From Lelliottia amnigena (GTDB lineage Bacteria; Pseudomonadota; Gammaproteobacteria; Enterobacterales; Enterobacteriaceae): 64,000 nucleotides of DNA. The DNA is taken from positions 3,968,001 through 4,032,000 of the forward strand of contig LR134135.1 in the NCBI GenBank assembly GCA_900635465.1, written 5' to 3'. The translations under genes were made by a program, and so were the position numbers. Below, piece by piece: positions 47,609 to 56,706 of the stretch (positions are counted from its first letter, which is position 1; the number at the start of each line of letters is the position of its first letter). The notes under the pieces were generated by a model. That model was not told where the DNA came from, did no database searches, and saw only the letters and a program-made list of their open reading frames with translations.

Positions 47609-47621
47609 GTTGAAGGCGTAT

Positions 47622-47635
47622 TTGATTTGCATCAA
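47622..47635 (+). promoter_or_regulatory. FNR site of the nirB promoter
   Basis: TTGAT-TTGC-ATCAA is a perfect FNR palindrome. If it is centred at -41.5 as in E. coli, transcription starts near 47670, 24 nt before the nirB ATG. This explains anaerobic induction of nirBDC-cysG. Confidence 0.9.
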
Positions 47636-47693
47636 TAAGCGCCTGTGCTGAATCGTTAAGGTAGGCAGTAATATAAAAGAAATCGAGGCAAAA

Positions 47694-50237
47694 ATGAGCA
47701 AAGTCAGACTCGCTATCATTGGTAACGGCATGGTCGGCCATCGCTTTATTGAGGATCTTCTCGATAAAGCAGACGCTACCCAGTTTGATATTACCGTCTT
47801 CTGTGAAGAACCCCGTAAGGCGTACGATCGTGTGCACCTGTCCTCCTACTTCTCCCACCACACCGCTGAAGAACTTTCTCTGGTTCGTGAAGGTTTCTAT
47901 GAGAAGCATGGCGTGAATGTGTTGGTTGGCGAACGCGCCATCACCATTAACCGCCAGGAAAAAGTGATTCACTCCAGTGCCGGACGCACGGTTTTTTACG
48001 ACAAGCTGATTATGGCGACTGGCTCATACCCGTGGATCCCGCCGATCAAAGGGTCGGAAACACAGGATTGCTTCGTTTATCGTACCATTGAAGACCTGAA
48101 AGCGATCGAATCCTGCGCACGCCGCAGTAAACGTGGTGCGGTAGTCGGTGGCGGTCTGCTTGGCCTCGAAGCGGCAGGCGCACTGAAAAACTTAGGCGTC
48201 GAAACCCACGTCATCGAATTTGCCCCGATGCTGATGGCTGAACAACTCGACCACATGGGTGGCGACCAGCTCCGCCGTAAAATCGAAAGCATGGGTGTGA
48301 AAGTTCACACCAGCAAAAACACCAAAGAGATCGTTCAGGAAGGCACCGAAGCGCGCAAAACCATGCGCTTTGCCGATGGCAGCGAGCTGGAAGTAGATTT
48401 TATCGTCTTCTCAACTGGTATTCGTCCGCGCGACAAAATGGCGACCCAGTGCGGTCTGGCCGTGGCGCAGCGTGGCGGTATCATGATTAACGATGCCTGC
48501 CAGACGTCCGACCCGGATATCTACGCGATCGGCGAATGTGCAAGCTGGAACAATCGCGTGTACGGTCTGGTCGCTCCAGGTTACAAAATGGCGCAGGTCG
48601 CCGTTGACCACATCCTGGGTAACGAAAATGCCTTCGTCGGCGCAGATATGAGCGCCAAGCTGAAGCTGCTCGGCGTGGACGTCGGTGGTATCGGCGATGC
48701 ACATGGCCGCACTCCGAACTCCCGCAGCTACGTTTATCTCGATGAAAGCAAAGAAGTCTACAAACGTCTGATTGTCAGCCCGGATAATAAGACCCTGCTG
48801 GGTGCGGTGCTGGTGGGCGACACCACCGATTTTGGCAATCTGCTGCAACTGGTTCTGAACGCCATCGAGCTGCCAGAAAACCCGGATGCGCTGATTCTGC
48901 CTGCGCATGCCTCCAACGGTAAGCCGTCAATTGGCGTGGATAAACTGCCGGACAGCGCGCAAATTTGTTCCTGCTTCGACGTCACCAAAGGCATGCTGAT
49001 CTCCGCGATCAATAAGGGCTGCCACACCGTTGCGGCGCTGAAAGCCGAAACCAAAGCCGGTACCGGCTGCGGCGGTTGTATCCCGCTGGTCACTCAGGTG
49101 CTGAACGCCGAACTGGCGAAACAGGGTATCGAAGTTAACAACAACCTGTGTGAGCACTTCTCTTACTCACGCCAGGAGATTTACCATCTCATCCGCGTTG
49201 AAGGCATTAAGACCTTTGACGAACTGCTGGAAAAACACGGTCAGGGTTATGGCTGCGAAGTGTGTAAACCGACGGTCGGTTCTCTGCTGGCGTCTTGCTG
49301 GAACGAATACGTTCTGAAACCAGAACATACGCCGCTGCAGGATACCAACGACAACTTCCTGGCGAACATCCAGAAAGACGGGACGTACTCCGTCATACCG
49401 CGTTCTGCCGGTGGCGAAATTACGCCGGAAGGACTGGTGGCAGTTGGCCGAGTGGCGCGTGAATTCAACCTGTACACCAAAATCACCGGTTCCCAGCGTA
49501 TCGGCCTGTTTGGTGCGCAGAAAGACGACCTGCCAGAAATCTGGCGTCAGCTTATCGAAGCGGGCTTCGAAACCGGTCACGCGTACGCCAAAGCGTTGCG
49601 TATGGCGAAAACCTGCGTGGGCAGCACCTGGTGCCGCTACGGTGTTGGCGACAGCGTGGGCTTCGGCGTGGAGCTGGAAAACCGCTACAAAGGCATCCGT
49701 ACGCCGCACAAAATGAAGTTTGGCGTCTCCGGCTGTACCCGTGAATGTGCGGAAGCCCAGGGCAAAGACGTCGGCATCATCGCGACCGAGAAAGGCTGGA
49801 ACCTGTACGTTTGCGGTAACGGCGGGATGAAACCCCGTCACGCAGACCTGCTGGCCGCGGATCTGGATCGTGAAACCCTGCTGAATTACCTCGACCGCTT
49901 CATGATGTTCTACATCCGCACCGCCGATAAGCTGACGCGTACAGCGTCCTGGCTGGACAATCTGGAAGGCGGCATTGAGTATCTGAAATCGGTCATCATC
50001 GACGACAAACTGGGTCTGAACGATGCGCTGGAAGCCGAAATGGCCCGTCTGCGCGACGCCGTGATTTGCGAGTGGACTGAAACCGTGAATTCCCCGGCGG
50101 CGCAGGTTCGCTTCAAACACTTTATCAACAGCGCCCAGCGCGATCCGAACGTACAGATTGTTCCTGAGCGTGAGCAGCATCGTCCGGCGACGCCATACGA
50201 GCGCATTCCGGTGACTCTGGTGGAGGAAAACGTATGA
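47694..50237 (+). CDS. nirB: NADH-dependent nitrite reductase, large subunit
   Basis: An 847-residue cytoplasmic flavo-sirohaem enzyme that reduces nitrite to ammonia with NADH. The N-terminal FAD/NADH part starts GNGMVGHRFIEDLLD. A BFD-like [2Fe-2S] region follows (SAQICSCFDVTKG and GTGCGGCIP, about residues 420-460). The sirohaem/[4Fe-4S] half has CVGSTWCRYGVGD and SGCTRECAEAQGKD with the cluster cysteines. It overlaps nirD by 4 nt. Confidence 0.98.
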   Translation: MSKVRLAIIGNGMVGHRFIEDLLDKADATQFDITVFCEEPRKAYDRVHLSSYFSHHTAEELSLVREGFYEKHGVNVLVGERAITINRQEKVIHSSAGRTVFYDKLIMATGSYPWIPPIKGSETQDCFVYRTIEDLKAIESCARRSKRGAVVGGGLLGLEAAGALKNLGVETHVIEFAPMLMAEQLDHMGGDQLRRKIESMGVKVHTSKNTKEIVQEGTEARKTMRFADGSELEVDFIVFSTGIRPRDKMATQCGLAVAQRGGIMINDACQTSDPDIYAIGECASWNNRVYGLVAPGYKMAQVAVDHILGNENAFVGADMSAKLKLLGVDVGGIGDAHGRTPNSRSYVYLDESKEVYKRLIVSPDNKTLLGAVLVGDTTDFGNLLQLVLNAIELPENPDALILPAHASNGKPSIGVDKLPDSAQICSCFDVTKGMLISAINKGCHTVAALKAETKAGTGCGGCIPLVTQVLNAELAKQGIEVNNNLCEHFSYSRQEIYHLIRVEGIKTFDELLEKHGQGYGCEVCKPTVGSLLASCWNEYVLKPEHTPLQDTNDNFLANIQKDGTYSVIPRSAGGEITPEGLVAVGRVAREFNLYTKITGSQRIGLFGAQKDDLPEIWRQLIEAGFETGHAYAKALRMAKTCVGSTWCRYGVGDSVGFGVELENRYKGIRTPHKMKFGVSGCTRECAEAQGKDVGIIATEKGWNLYVCGNGGMKPRHADLLAADLDRETLLNYLDRFMMFYIRTADKLTRTASWLDNLEGGIEYLKSVIIDDKLGLNDALEAEMARLRDAVICEWTETVNSPAAQVRFKHFINSAQRDPNVQIVPEREQHRPATPYERIPVTLVEENV

Positions 50238-50560
50238 GCCAGTGGGTAAACATCTGCAAAGTTAACGACATCATTCCAGCGACCGGCGTTTGCGCACTGC
50301 TGGGTACGGAACAGGTCGCCATTTTCCGCCCTCGTCATGACGAACAGGTCTTTGCGATCAGCAATATCGACCCGTTCTTTCAGGCCAGCGTGCTGTCTCG
50401 CGGTTTGATTGCGGAGCATCAGGGCGAACTGTGGGTGGCGAGTCCACTGAAAAAACAGCGTTTCCGTTTAAGCGACGGACACTGCATGGAAGATGAAAGT
50501 CACTCAGTGAAGCACTATGACGTCCGCGTAAAAGACGGCAACGTGCAGCTGAGGGGCTGA
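50234..50560 (+). CDS. nirD: NADH-dependent nitrite reductase, small subunit
   Basis: A 108-residue Rieske-fold protein that partners NirB. It lacks the Cys-His ligand pairs of true Rieske proteins, so it should not hold a cluster, as is known for enterobacterial NirD. ATG overlaps the nirB stop (ATGA). Followed by a strong hairpin before nirC. Confidence 0.97.
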   Translation: MSQWVNICKVNDIIPATGVCALLGTEQVAIFRPRHDEQVFAISNIDPFFQASVLSRGLIAEHQGELWVASPLKKQRFRLSDGHCMEDESHSVKHYDVRVKDGNVQLRG

Positions 50561-50568
50561 TTGTTATC

Positions 50569-50592
50569 GGGGGCGCAATGCCCCCTTTTTTG
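50569..50592 (+). terminator. Terminator-like hairpin between nirD and nirC
   Basis: GGGGGC (50569-50574) pairs with GCCCCC (50580-50585) around a five-base loop, followed by TTTTTTG. It has every feature of an intrinsic terminator yet lies inside the nirBDC-cysG operon, 8 nt after nirD. It may partially terminate and set a lower level of nirC and cysG. Confidence 0.85.
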
Positions 50593-50691
50593 TACTTTTC
50601 TCCCGTTCGGGAGCTTTTCAACTTTTTTGCACAACCCCGTCGCATTGCCTCTTGTCGGCAGCATAGAGGGGGCGTGTACAAGGATAATCAC

Positions 50692-51501
50692 ATGTTTGCA
50701 GACACCATTAATAAGTGTGCGGCTAACGCTGCGCGCATTGCCCGCCTCAGTCAAAATAACCCTCTCGGCTTCTGGATCAGTTCCGCCATGGCCGGGGCTT
50801 ATGTCGGTCTCGGTATTATTCTCATCTTCACGCTGGGGAATTTACTTGAACCCTCCATTCGTCCATTAGTGATGGGCGCAACGTTTGGGCTCGCGTTAAC
50901 CCTGGTCATTATCGCCGGTTCAGAGCTGTTCACCGGCCATACCATGTTCCTGGCGCTGGGCGTCAAAGCGGGGACAATTAGCCAGGGACAAATGTGGGCG
51001 ATTCTGCCGCAAACCTGGGTCGGCAACCTGTTGGGTTCCGTCTTCGTGGCCTTGCTGTACAGCTGGGGTGGCGGCAGTTTGTTACCGGTGGATACCAGCA
51101 TTGTACACACCGTTGCGCTCGCCAAAACCACGCAGCCAGCCATGACGCTGTTCTTCAAGGGCGTGCTCTGTAACTGGCTGGTGTGCCTGGCGATCTGGAT
51201 GGCAATCCGCACGGAAGGTGCCGCGAAATTCATCGCAATCTGGTGGTGTTTGCTGGCGTTTATTGCCTCCGGCTACGAACACTCCGTGGCAAACATGACG
51301 CTTTTCGCACTCTCCTGGTTTGGCCATCACAACGACGCGTTCACCCTTTCGGGCATCGGTCATAACCTGTTGTGGGTAACTCTGGGCAATACCCTTTCGG
51401 GTGCAGTGTTTATGGGCTTAGGATACTGGTATGCTACTCCTAAAGCGGAGCGTCCGACTCCCGTCACCATCGCAACTGCACAGGCGAAAGCCAATTCCTA
51501 A
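50692..51501 (+). CDS. nirC: Nitrite transporter NirC
   Basis: A 269-residue formate/nitrite transporter family channel with six membrane segments. The family signatures are [10 protein letters not shown] and [19 protein letters not shown] use the ATG at 50692 ([19 protein letters not shown]), matching the family; the frame is open further upstream through the terminator hairpin but lacks a plausible start there. It moves nitrite between periplasm and cytoplasm for NirBD. Confidence 0.97.
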   Translation: MFADTINKCAANAARIARLSQNNPLGFWISSAMAGAYVGLGIILIFTLGNLLEPSIRPLVMGATFGLALTLVIIAGSELFTGHTMFLALGVKAGTISQGQMWAILPQTWVGNLLGSVFVALLYSWGGGSLLPVDTSIVHTVALAKTTQPAMTLFFKGVLCNWLVCLAIWMAIRTEGAAKFIAIWWCLLAFIASGYEHSVANMTLFALSWFGHHNDAFTLSGIGHNLLWVTLGNTLSGAVFMGLGYWYATPKAERPTPVTIATAQAKANS

Positions 51502-51512
51502 GAGGTAATGTC

Positions 51513-52886
51513 GTGGATCACCTGCCGATTTTCTGTCAATTACGTCATCGAGACTGCCTGTTAGTGGGCGGTGGCGATGTCGCTGAGCGTAAAGCGCGTT
51601 TGCTATTAGAAGCAGGTGCACAACTTACCGTTAATGCGTTGGCCTTCGATCCGCAATTTCACGTGTGGGCGCAGGAAGGCATGCTGACGCTGGTGCAGGG
51701 CGAGTTTGACGAGTCCCTGCTCGATACTTGCTGGTTAACGATCGCCGCAACTGATGACGACGAAGTGAACCAGCGCGTCAGCGATGCCTGCGAAACCCGT
51801 CGTATTTTCTGCAACGTGGTCGATGCGCCAAAAGAAGCCAGCTTTATTATGCCGTCGATTATTGACCGTTCCCCGCTGATGGTGGCGGTGTCATCCGGCG
51901 GCACGTCACCGGTGCTGGCGCGTTTATTGCGCGAAAAACTCGAATCGATTTTACCTCAGCATTTAGGGAAGGTGGCGCGCTATGCCGGCCAGCTTCGCGC
52001 CCGGGTGAAAACGACGTTTGCAACCGTCGGCGAGCGCCGCCGCTTCTGGGAAAAATTCTTCGTCAATGACCGCCTGGCGCAGTCGCTGGCGAATCAGGAT
52101 CATCAGGCCGTCGAAGAGACGACCGAGCGCCTGCTGACTGAACCGCTGAATCACCGCGGCGAAGTGGTGCTGGTGGGTGCAGGGCCTGGAGATGCGGGTC
52201 TTTTAACACTGAAAGGATTACAGCAGATTCAGCAGGCGGATATCGTGGTGTATGACCGTCTGGTGTCTGATGACATTATGAATCTGGTCCGTCGTGACGC
52301 CGACCGCGTATTCGTGGGCAAACGCGCGGGCTATCACTGCGTTCCGCAGGAAGAAATTAACCAGATCCTGCTGCGTGAAGCGCTCAAAGGCAAACGCGTG
52401 GTGCGCCTGAAGGGCGGCGATCCGTTTATCTTTGGTCGTGGCGGTGAAGAGCTGGAAACGCTCTGCAACGCGGGTGTGCCGTTCTCAGTGGTGCCTGGAA
52501 TCACTGCGGCTTCTGGCTGCTCTGCCTATTCCGGTATCCCGCTTACCCATCGCGATTATGCTCAATGCGTGCGCCTGGTGACGGGCCATCTCAAAACGGG
52601 AAGTGAGCTGGACTGGCACAACCTGGCCGCTGAAAAGCAGACGCTGGTGTTCTACATGGGGCTGAATCAGGCGGCGACCATTCAGGAAAAACTGCTGGAA
52701 CACGGCATGCAGCACGATATGCCGGTGGCGCTGGTCGAAAATGGCACGGCGATTACCCAGCGCGTCGTGAGCGGCGTGCTCACACAGCTCGGCGAGCTGG
52801 CGAAACAGGTTGAAAGCCCGGCGCTGATCGTCGTCGGGCGCGTGGTTGAACTTCGCGAAAAGCTCAACTGGTTTTCAAACCACTAA
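51513..52886 (+). CDS. cysG: Siroheme synthase CysG (trifunctional)
   Basis: A 457-residue enzyme that makes sirohaem from uroporphyrinogen III; the cofactor is needed by NirB and by sulfite reductase. The N-terminal precorrin-2 dehydrogenase/ferrochelatase shows [18 protein letters not shown] (about residues 12-29). The C-terminal methyltransferase (about 215-450) has [28 protein letters not shown] and PVALVENGT. Start is GTG (51513), as in E. coli. Last gene of the nir operon. Confidence 0.97.
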   Translation: MDHLPIFCQLRHRDCLLVGGGDVAERKARLLLEAGAQLTVNALAFDPQFHVWAQEGMLTLVQGEFDESLLDTCWLTIAATDDDEVNQRVSDACETRRIFCNVVDAPKEASFIMPSIIDRSPLMVAVSSGGTSPVLARLLREKLESILPQHLGKVARYAGQLRARVKTTFATVGERRRFWEKFFVNDRLAQSLANQDHQAVEETTERLLTEPLNHRGEVVLVGAGPGDAGLLTLKGLQQIQQADIVVYDRLVSDDIMNLVRRDADRVFVGKRAGYHCVPQEEINQILLREALKGKRVVRLKGGDPFIFGRGGEELETLCNAGVPFSVVPGITAASGCSAYSGIPLTHRDYAQCVRLVTGHLKTGSELDWHNLAAEKQTLVFYMGLNQAATIQEKLLEHGMQHDMPVALVENGTAITQRVVSGVLTQLGELAKQVESPALIVVGRVVELREKLNWFSNH

Positions 52887-52913
52887 ACCCTCGCTGCACA
52901 ACTGACCTTAATT

Positions 52914-52937
52914 GAGTAGTCCTTATATGGACTACTC
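52914..52937 (+). other. Perfect inverted repeat downstream of cysG
   Basis: GAGTAGTCC (52914-52922) pairs with GGACTACTC (52929-52937) around TTATAT. It begins 28 nt past the cysG stop and is followed by CCCTCTTACC, not a T-run. It may be a weak terminator or RNA-stabilising element for the nir operon. Confidence 0.5.
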
Positions 52938-53039
52938 CCCTCTTACCCCAGCCGCTAACATACCTTCCGCGAAATGGAATCTCTCCATTTATTCCCTCGT
53001 GGTCATTTCAGCTCATTTTGTCACTGACAAGGAAAGTGT

Positions 53040-53210
53040 ATGTTTAACCTGGCAAAAGCCGCGCTCGTCGTCGGCATCTTATCCACCCTGACGGCTTGCA
53101 CCGGTCACGTTCAAAATACCAAAAATAATTGCAGCTACGATTACTTGCTTCATCCGGCGATCTCAATTTCTAAAATAATTGGCGGTTGCGGACCCGCGGC
53201 AGAACAATAA
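53040..53210 (+). CDS. yhfL: YhfL family small lipoprotein
   Basis: A 56-residue lipoprotein. The signal sequence reads MFNLAKAALVVGILSTLTAC, with the lipobox LTAC and lipidated Cys20. The mature part includes a CSYDYLLHPAISISK segment and three cysteines in all, and matches E. coli YhfL. AAGGA lies upstream of the ATG. Function unknown. In E. coli the frl/yhf genes follow; here trpS is next. Confidence 0.9.
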   Translation: MFNLAKAALVVGILSTLTACTGHVQNTKNNCSYDYLLHPAISISKIIGGCGPAAEQ

Positions 53211-53222
53211 GCATTGTTCAGG

Positions 53223-53258
53223 CAATAAAAAAACCGGGAATTTCCCGGTTTTTTATTG
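53223..53258. terminator. Bidirectional terminator between yhfL and trpS
   Basis: A long palindrome centred at 53240-53241, with AACCGGGA pairing with TCCCGGTT, is flanked by an A-run on the left and a T-run on the right. It terminates yhfL on the plus strand and can serve the dam superoperon (trpS end) on the minus strand. Confidence 0.9.
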
Positions 53259-53288
53259 CAGCGAGTACGGTCTGAGGCACTCGCGCTG

Positions 53289-53310
53289 CCCTCTCCCCAC
53301 AGGGGGAGAG
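53289..53310. repeat. Intergenic palindrome, CTCTCCCC/GGGGAGAG type (copy 2)
   Basis: CTCTCCCC (53291-53298) pairs with GGGGAGAG (53303-53310). It resembles the palindrome at 37737-37757 (CCCTCTCC/GGAGAGGG) and also lies between convergent genes, so the two are probably copies of one small interspersed element. Confidence 0.6.
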
Positions 53311-53354
53311 TACAAAGACTCGAAACGATAATGCGATTACCGTTTTGCTTTTAC

Positions 53355-54359
53355 CTAGGGTTTTGCCACAAAGCCAATCGCCTGGTAAACCGCTTTCAGG
53401 GTTTCAGCGGCACGCGCGCTGGCTTTGTCGGCACCGTCTCGCATTACCTGATTCAGCAGCGCTTCGTCATTGCGGAAACGGTTATAACGCTCCTGCAGTT
53501 CAGTCAACATGCCGGAAACCGCATCCGCCACTTCGCCTTTGAGATGGCCGTACATTTTGCCTTCAAAGTGCTGTTCAAGCTCAGGAATACTCTGCCCGGT
53601 GACGCCAGAGAGAATATCCAGCAGGTTTGAAACGCCCGCTTTGTTCTGCACATCGTAACGCACAACAGGTGGCTCGTCGGAATCTGTGACTGCGCGTTTC
53701 AGCTTTTTCACTACCGCTTTCGGATCTTCCAGCAGGCCGATAACGTTGTTGCGGTTATCGTCAGACTTGGACATCTTTTTGGTCGGCTCAAGCAGTGACA
53801 TCACGCGCGCGCCCGATTTCGGGATAAACGGCTCTGGCACTTTAAAGACATCACCGTAGATCGCATTGAAGCGCTGCGCGATATCACGGCTCAGTTCGAG
53901 GTGCTGTTTCTGGTCTTCGCCAACCGGTACCTGGTTGGTTTGATACAGCAGAATGTCAGCGGCCATCAGCACGGGATAGTCAAACAAACCGGCGTTGATG
54001 TTCTCGGAGTAGCGTGCAGATTTGTCTTTGAACTGGGTCATGCGGCTCAGTTCGCCGAAATAGGTGTAGCAGTTCAGCGCCCAACCAAGCTGTGCGTGCT
54101 CTGGCACGTGCGATTGTACGAAAATGGTGCTTTTTTGCGGATCGATACCGCAAGCCAGATACAGTGCCAGCGTATCCAGCGTGGCTTTACGCAGTTTCTC
54201 AGGATCCTGGCGCGCGGTAATCGCATGCAAATCCACGATGCAGTAAATGCAGTGGTAATCATCCTGCATACCCACCCACTGACGCAACGCACCCATGTAG
54301 TTGCCAATGGTCAATTCGCCTGAAGGCTGCGCGCCACTAAATACGATGGGCTTAGTCAT
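53355..54359 (-). CDS. trpS: Tryptophanyl-tRNA synthetase
   Basis: A 334-residue class I synthetase that charges tRNA-Trp. The HIGH-type motif is [13 protein letters not shown] and the KMSKS motif is KKMSKSDDN (about residues 192-200). I use the ATG at 54357-54359 ([11 protein letters not shown]), which overlaps the gph stop by 8 nt and gives the E. coli length. Last gene of the dam superoperon. Confidence 0.97.
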   Translation of the reverse strand: MTKPIVFSGAQPSGELTIGNYMGALRQWVGMQDDYHCIYCIVDLHAITARQDPEKLRKATLDTLALYLACGIDPQKSTIFVQSHVPEHAQLGWALNCYTYFGELSRMTQFKDKSARYSENINAGLFDYPVLMAADILLYQTNQVPVGEDQKQHLELSRDIAQRFNAIYGDVFKVPEPFIPKSGARVMSLLEPTKKMSKSDDNRNNVIGLLEDPKAVVKKLKRAVTDSDEPPVVRYDVQNKAGVSNLLDILSGVTGQSIPELEQHFEGKMYGHLKGEVADAVSGMLTELQERYNRFRNDEALLNQVMRDGADKASARAAETLKAVYQAIGFVAKP

Positions 54360-55113
54360 TTTTTGATTCCTGATGTTCACTGTGCGAAAGCCCGAGTGCG
54401 GGCAGTAAATCTTTGAAGTGATCGAACACGGCGTCCGGTTCACTCAGCGTGATGGATTCACCGTAGTTATAGCCGTAGGTGAGACCCACAGACGGCGAAC
54501 CTGCGGCTTTGGCGGCCAGAATATCATTGCGCGAATCGCCGACAAAAAGCAGCTGCTCAGGCGCCAAGGATAATTTTCCTGCCACCAGCAAAATCGGTTC
54601 CGGATGCGGTTTTTTATTCTGCACGTCGTCACCGCCGACAATCACCGAGAAATATTTTGCGATGTCGAGCGCTTCCAGCAACGGCGCCACAAACGGCGTT
54701 GGCTTGTTGGTGACCAGCGCCAACGGCATGCCATTGGCATGCAACGCGCTCAGGGTATCGACGACGTCAGGGAATAGAAAACTGCCCTCTTCCACGGTCT
54801 CTTCGTAAAAGCGATTGAACAGTTTACGCAGAACGCGTAGCTGTTCATCCTGCGGGATATCAGCATGATCAACGCCGGGTTTACCCTGCGCCGAACGTTG
54901 AAAGGCGCGTTCCTGACGGGACCACGTCAACGCGCGTTCCATCAGCACATCAGCACCGTTACCAATCCAGGTTATCACCCGATCTTCACCCGCAACGGGC
55001 AGCTCAAGCGCATACAGCGCCTGATCGACGGCGCTGGTTAAACCCGGCGCGCTGTCGACCAGCGTGCCATCAAGGTCAAACGCGACACCGCGAATTGCCT
55101 GTAATTTATTCAT
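54352..55113 (-). CDS. gph: Phosphoglycolate phosphatase
   Basis: A 253-residue HAD-superfamily phosphatase that removes 2-phosphoglycolate formed during DNA repair. HAD motif I is [13 protein letters not shown] (about residues 12-24), motif II is in LALVTNKPT, and motif [21 protein letters not shown]. It overlaps rpe and trpS by 8 nt each. Confidence 0.96.
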   Translation of the reverse strand: MNKLQAIRGVAFDLDGTLVDSAPGLTSAVDQALYALELPVAGEDRVITWIGNGADVLMERALTWSRQERAFQRSAQGKPGVDHADIPQDEQLRVLRKLFNRFYEETVEEGSFLFPDVVDTLSALHANGMPLALVTNKPTPFVAPLLEALDIAKYFSVIVGGDDVQNKKPHPEPILLVAGKLSLAPEQLLFVGDSRNDILAAKAAGSPSVGLTYGYNYGESITLSEPDAVFDHFKDLLPALGLSHSEHQESKND

Positions 55114-55783
55114 GACTTACCTTTGCCAGTTCACTGCGCATCTCATCGATGACTTTTTTGTAATCCGGTTGGTCAAAAATGGCGGAGCCTGCCACGAACA
55201 TATCCGCACCCGCTGCAGCGATTTCGCCAATGTTGTTGACCTTCACGCCGCCATCCACTTCAAGACGAATGTCATAGCCAGACTCGTCGATGCGACGGCG
55301 CACTTCACGTAGCTTATCCAGCGTTTGCGGAATAAAGGATTGGCCACCAAAACCTGGATTGACGGACATCAGCAGAATCACGTCCAGCTTGTCCATGACG
55401 TAATCAAGATAGCTCAGCGACGTCGCCGGGTTAAACACTAGCCCCGCCTTACAGCCGTTCTCTTTGATGAGCTGCAACGTGCGATCGACATGCTCGGAGG
55501 CTTCAGGGTGGAAGGTGATAATGCTCGCGCCCGCTGCGGCAAAATCCGGCACGATGCGATCAACCGGTTTGACCATCAGGTGAACATCAATCGGGGCGGT
55601 GATTCCGTAGTTACGTAGCGCTTTCAGCACCATCGGGCCGATGGTCAGATTAGGTACGTAGTGGTTATCCATCACATCAAAATGCACCACATCCGCACCG
55701 GCGGCCAGCGCGTTGGCCGTGTCTTCACCCAGGCGGGCAAAATCGGCCGACAGAATTGAGGGAGCAATCAAAAACTGTTTCAT
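55106..55783 (-). CDS. rpe: Ribulose-phosphate 3-epimerase
   Basis: A 225-residue TIM-barrel enzyme of the pentose phosphate pathway. Conserved sites are [27 protein letters not shown] (metal ligands) and [14 protein letters not shown] chose the ATG at 55781-55783 (MKQFLIAP): the AAGGAG site lies six bases before it, whereas an in-frame ATG two codons earlier abuts the site. Part of the dam superoperon. Confidence 0.97.
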   Translation of the reverse strand: MKQFLIAPSILSADFARLGEDTANALAAGADVVHFDVMDNHYVPNLTIGPMVLKALRNYGITAPIDVHLMVKPVDRIVPDFAAAGASIITFHPEASEHVDRTLQLIKENGCKAGLVFNPATSLSYLDYVMDKLDVILLMSVNPGFGGQSFIPQTLDKLREVRRRIDESGYDIRLEVDGGVKVNNIGEIAAAGADMFVAGSAIFDQPDYKKVIDEMRSELAKVSHE

Positions 55784-55824
55784 CCGCATCTCCTTGAAAT
55801 GTGTTTACCGGCGGGCGAAACGGC

Positions 55825-56640
55825 TCAGGGGCGATAAAGAGCCAGCAGTTCGTCCACCTTTTTACGTGTGCCACCGTTACTGCTGATGCTGCGCCGCACC
55901 TGAACGACGTATCGGTGAGTCGCTAACTGATACCATTCGCGCGTCATTTCCGTATCGTGATTTGAAATCAGCACGGGAATACGCTTTTTCACCAGGCCCT
56001 CGGCGATCTCCGCCAGATGCACCTGCTCTTTCAAATTGAAACTGTTGGTGTGGTACGCCGTAAAGTTGGCCGTCGCCGTCAGCGGCGCATACGGCGGATC
56101 GCAATACACGACCGACTGATGATCCGCGCGCGCCATGCTGTCTGCGTACGACTCGCAGATAAAGAGTGCATTCTGTGCTTTCTCAGCAAAGTGATACAAC
56201 TCAACCTGCGGGAAATAAGGGCGCTTGTAGCGGCCAAACGGCACGTTGAATTCCCCGCGCAGATTATACCGGCACAGGCCGTTGTAGCCATGTCGGTTAA
56301 GATACAGGAATAATAACGCCCGCCGGAAAGGATCGCGGCTTTGGTTAAATTCTACGCGAAGCTGATAGTAAACTTCAGATTGATTCGTCTCAGGCGTAAA
56401 CAACTTACGCGCCTCGTCAACGTACTCGTCGGTACGATCTTTAACGATGTTATAGAGGCTAATCAGATCGCTGTTGATATCCGCCAGGATATAACGAGAG
56501 AAGTCGGTGTTGAGAAACACGGACCCGGCACCCACAAAGGGCTCGATAAGGCACTCGCCCTTCGGCAGGTGTTTTTTAATATCGTCAAGCAGGGGGAATT
56601 TTCCCCCTGCCCATTTTAGAAAAGCGCGATTTTTTTTCAT
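55825..56640 (-). CDS. dam: DNA adenine methyltransferase Dam
   Basis: A 271-residue class alpha N6-adenine methyltransferase acting on GATC, used in mismatch repair and replication timing. The SAM-binding EPFVGAGSVF (about residues 32-41) and the catalytic VVYCDPPYAPL (DPPY near residue 181) are intact. I use the ATG at 56638-56640 (MKKNRAFLKWAGGK). The protein ends LALYRP, while the remembered E. coli protein continues for about eight residues (GVVSPAKK). The bases after the TGA still read A-V-S-P-A-G-K, suggesting a stop gained in the tail. Confidence 0.95.
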   Translation of the reverse strand: MKKNRAFLKWAGGKFPLLDDIKKHLPKGECLIEPFVGAGSVFLNTDFSRYILADINSDLISLYNIVKDRTDEYVDEARKLFTPETNQSEVYYQLRVEFNQSRDPFRRALLFLYLNRHGYNGLCRYNLRGEFNVPFGRYKRPYFPQVELYHFAEKAQNALFICESYADSMARADHQSVVYCDPPYAPLTATANFTAYHTNSFNLKEQVHLAEIAEGLVKKRIPVLISNHDTEMTREWYQLATHRYVVQVRRSISSNGGTRKKVDELLALYRP

Positions 56641-56706
56641 GCTGACTAACTGATTACACCTTTTCCAGCTGTGGAAAAGCTCCGACAGCATTCTGCGCTT
56701 TAAACA

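Noticed and set aside
49167..50180. Open frame of 337 codons on the minus strand inside nirB
   Set aside because: Fully antisense to a complete nirB; no recognisable domain or ribosome-binding site.
56641..56691. Longer N-terminus for dam (17 extra codons)
   Set aside because: The extra residues are not part of the Dam family and the MKKNRAF start matches all known homologues I can recall.
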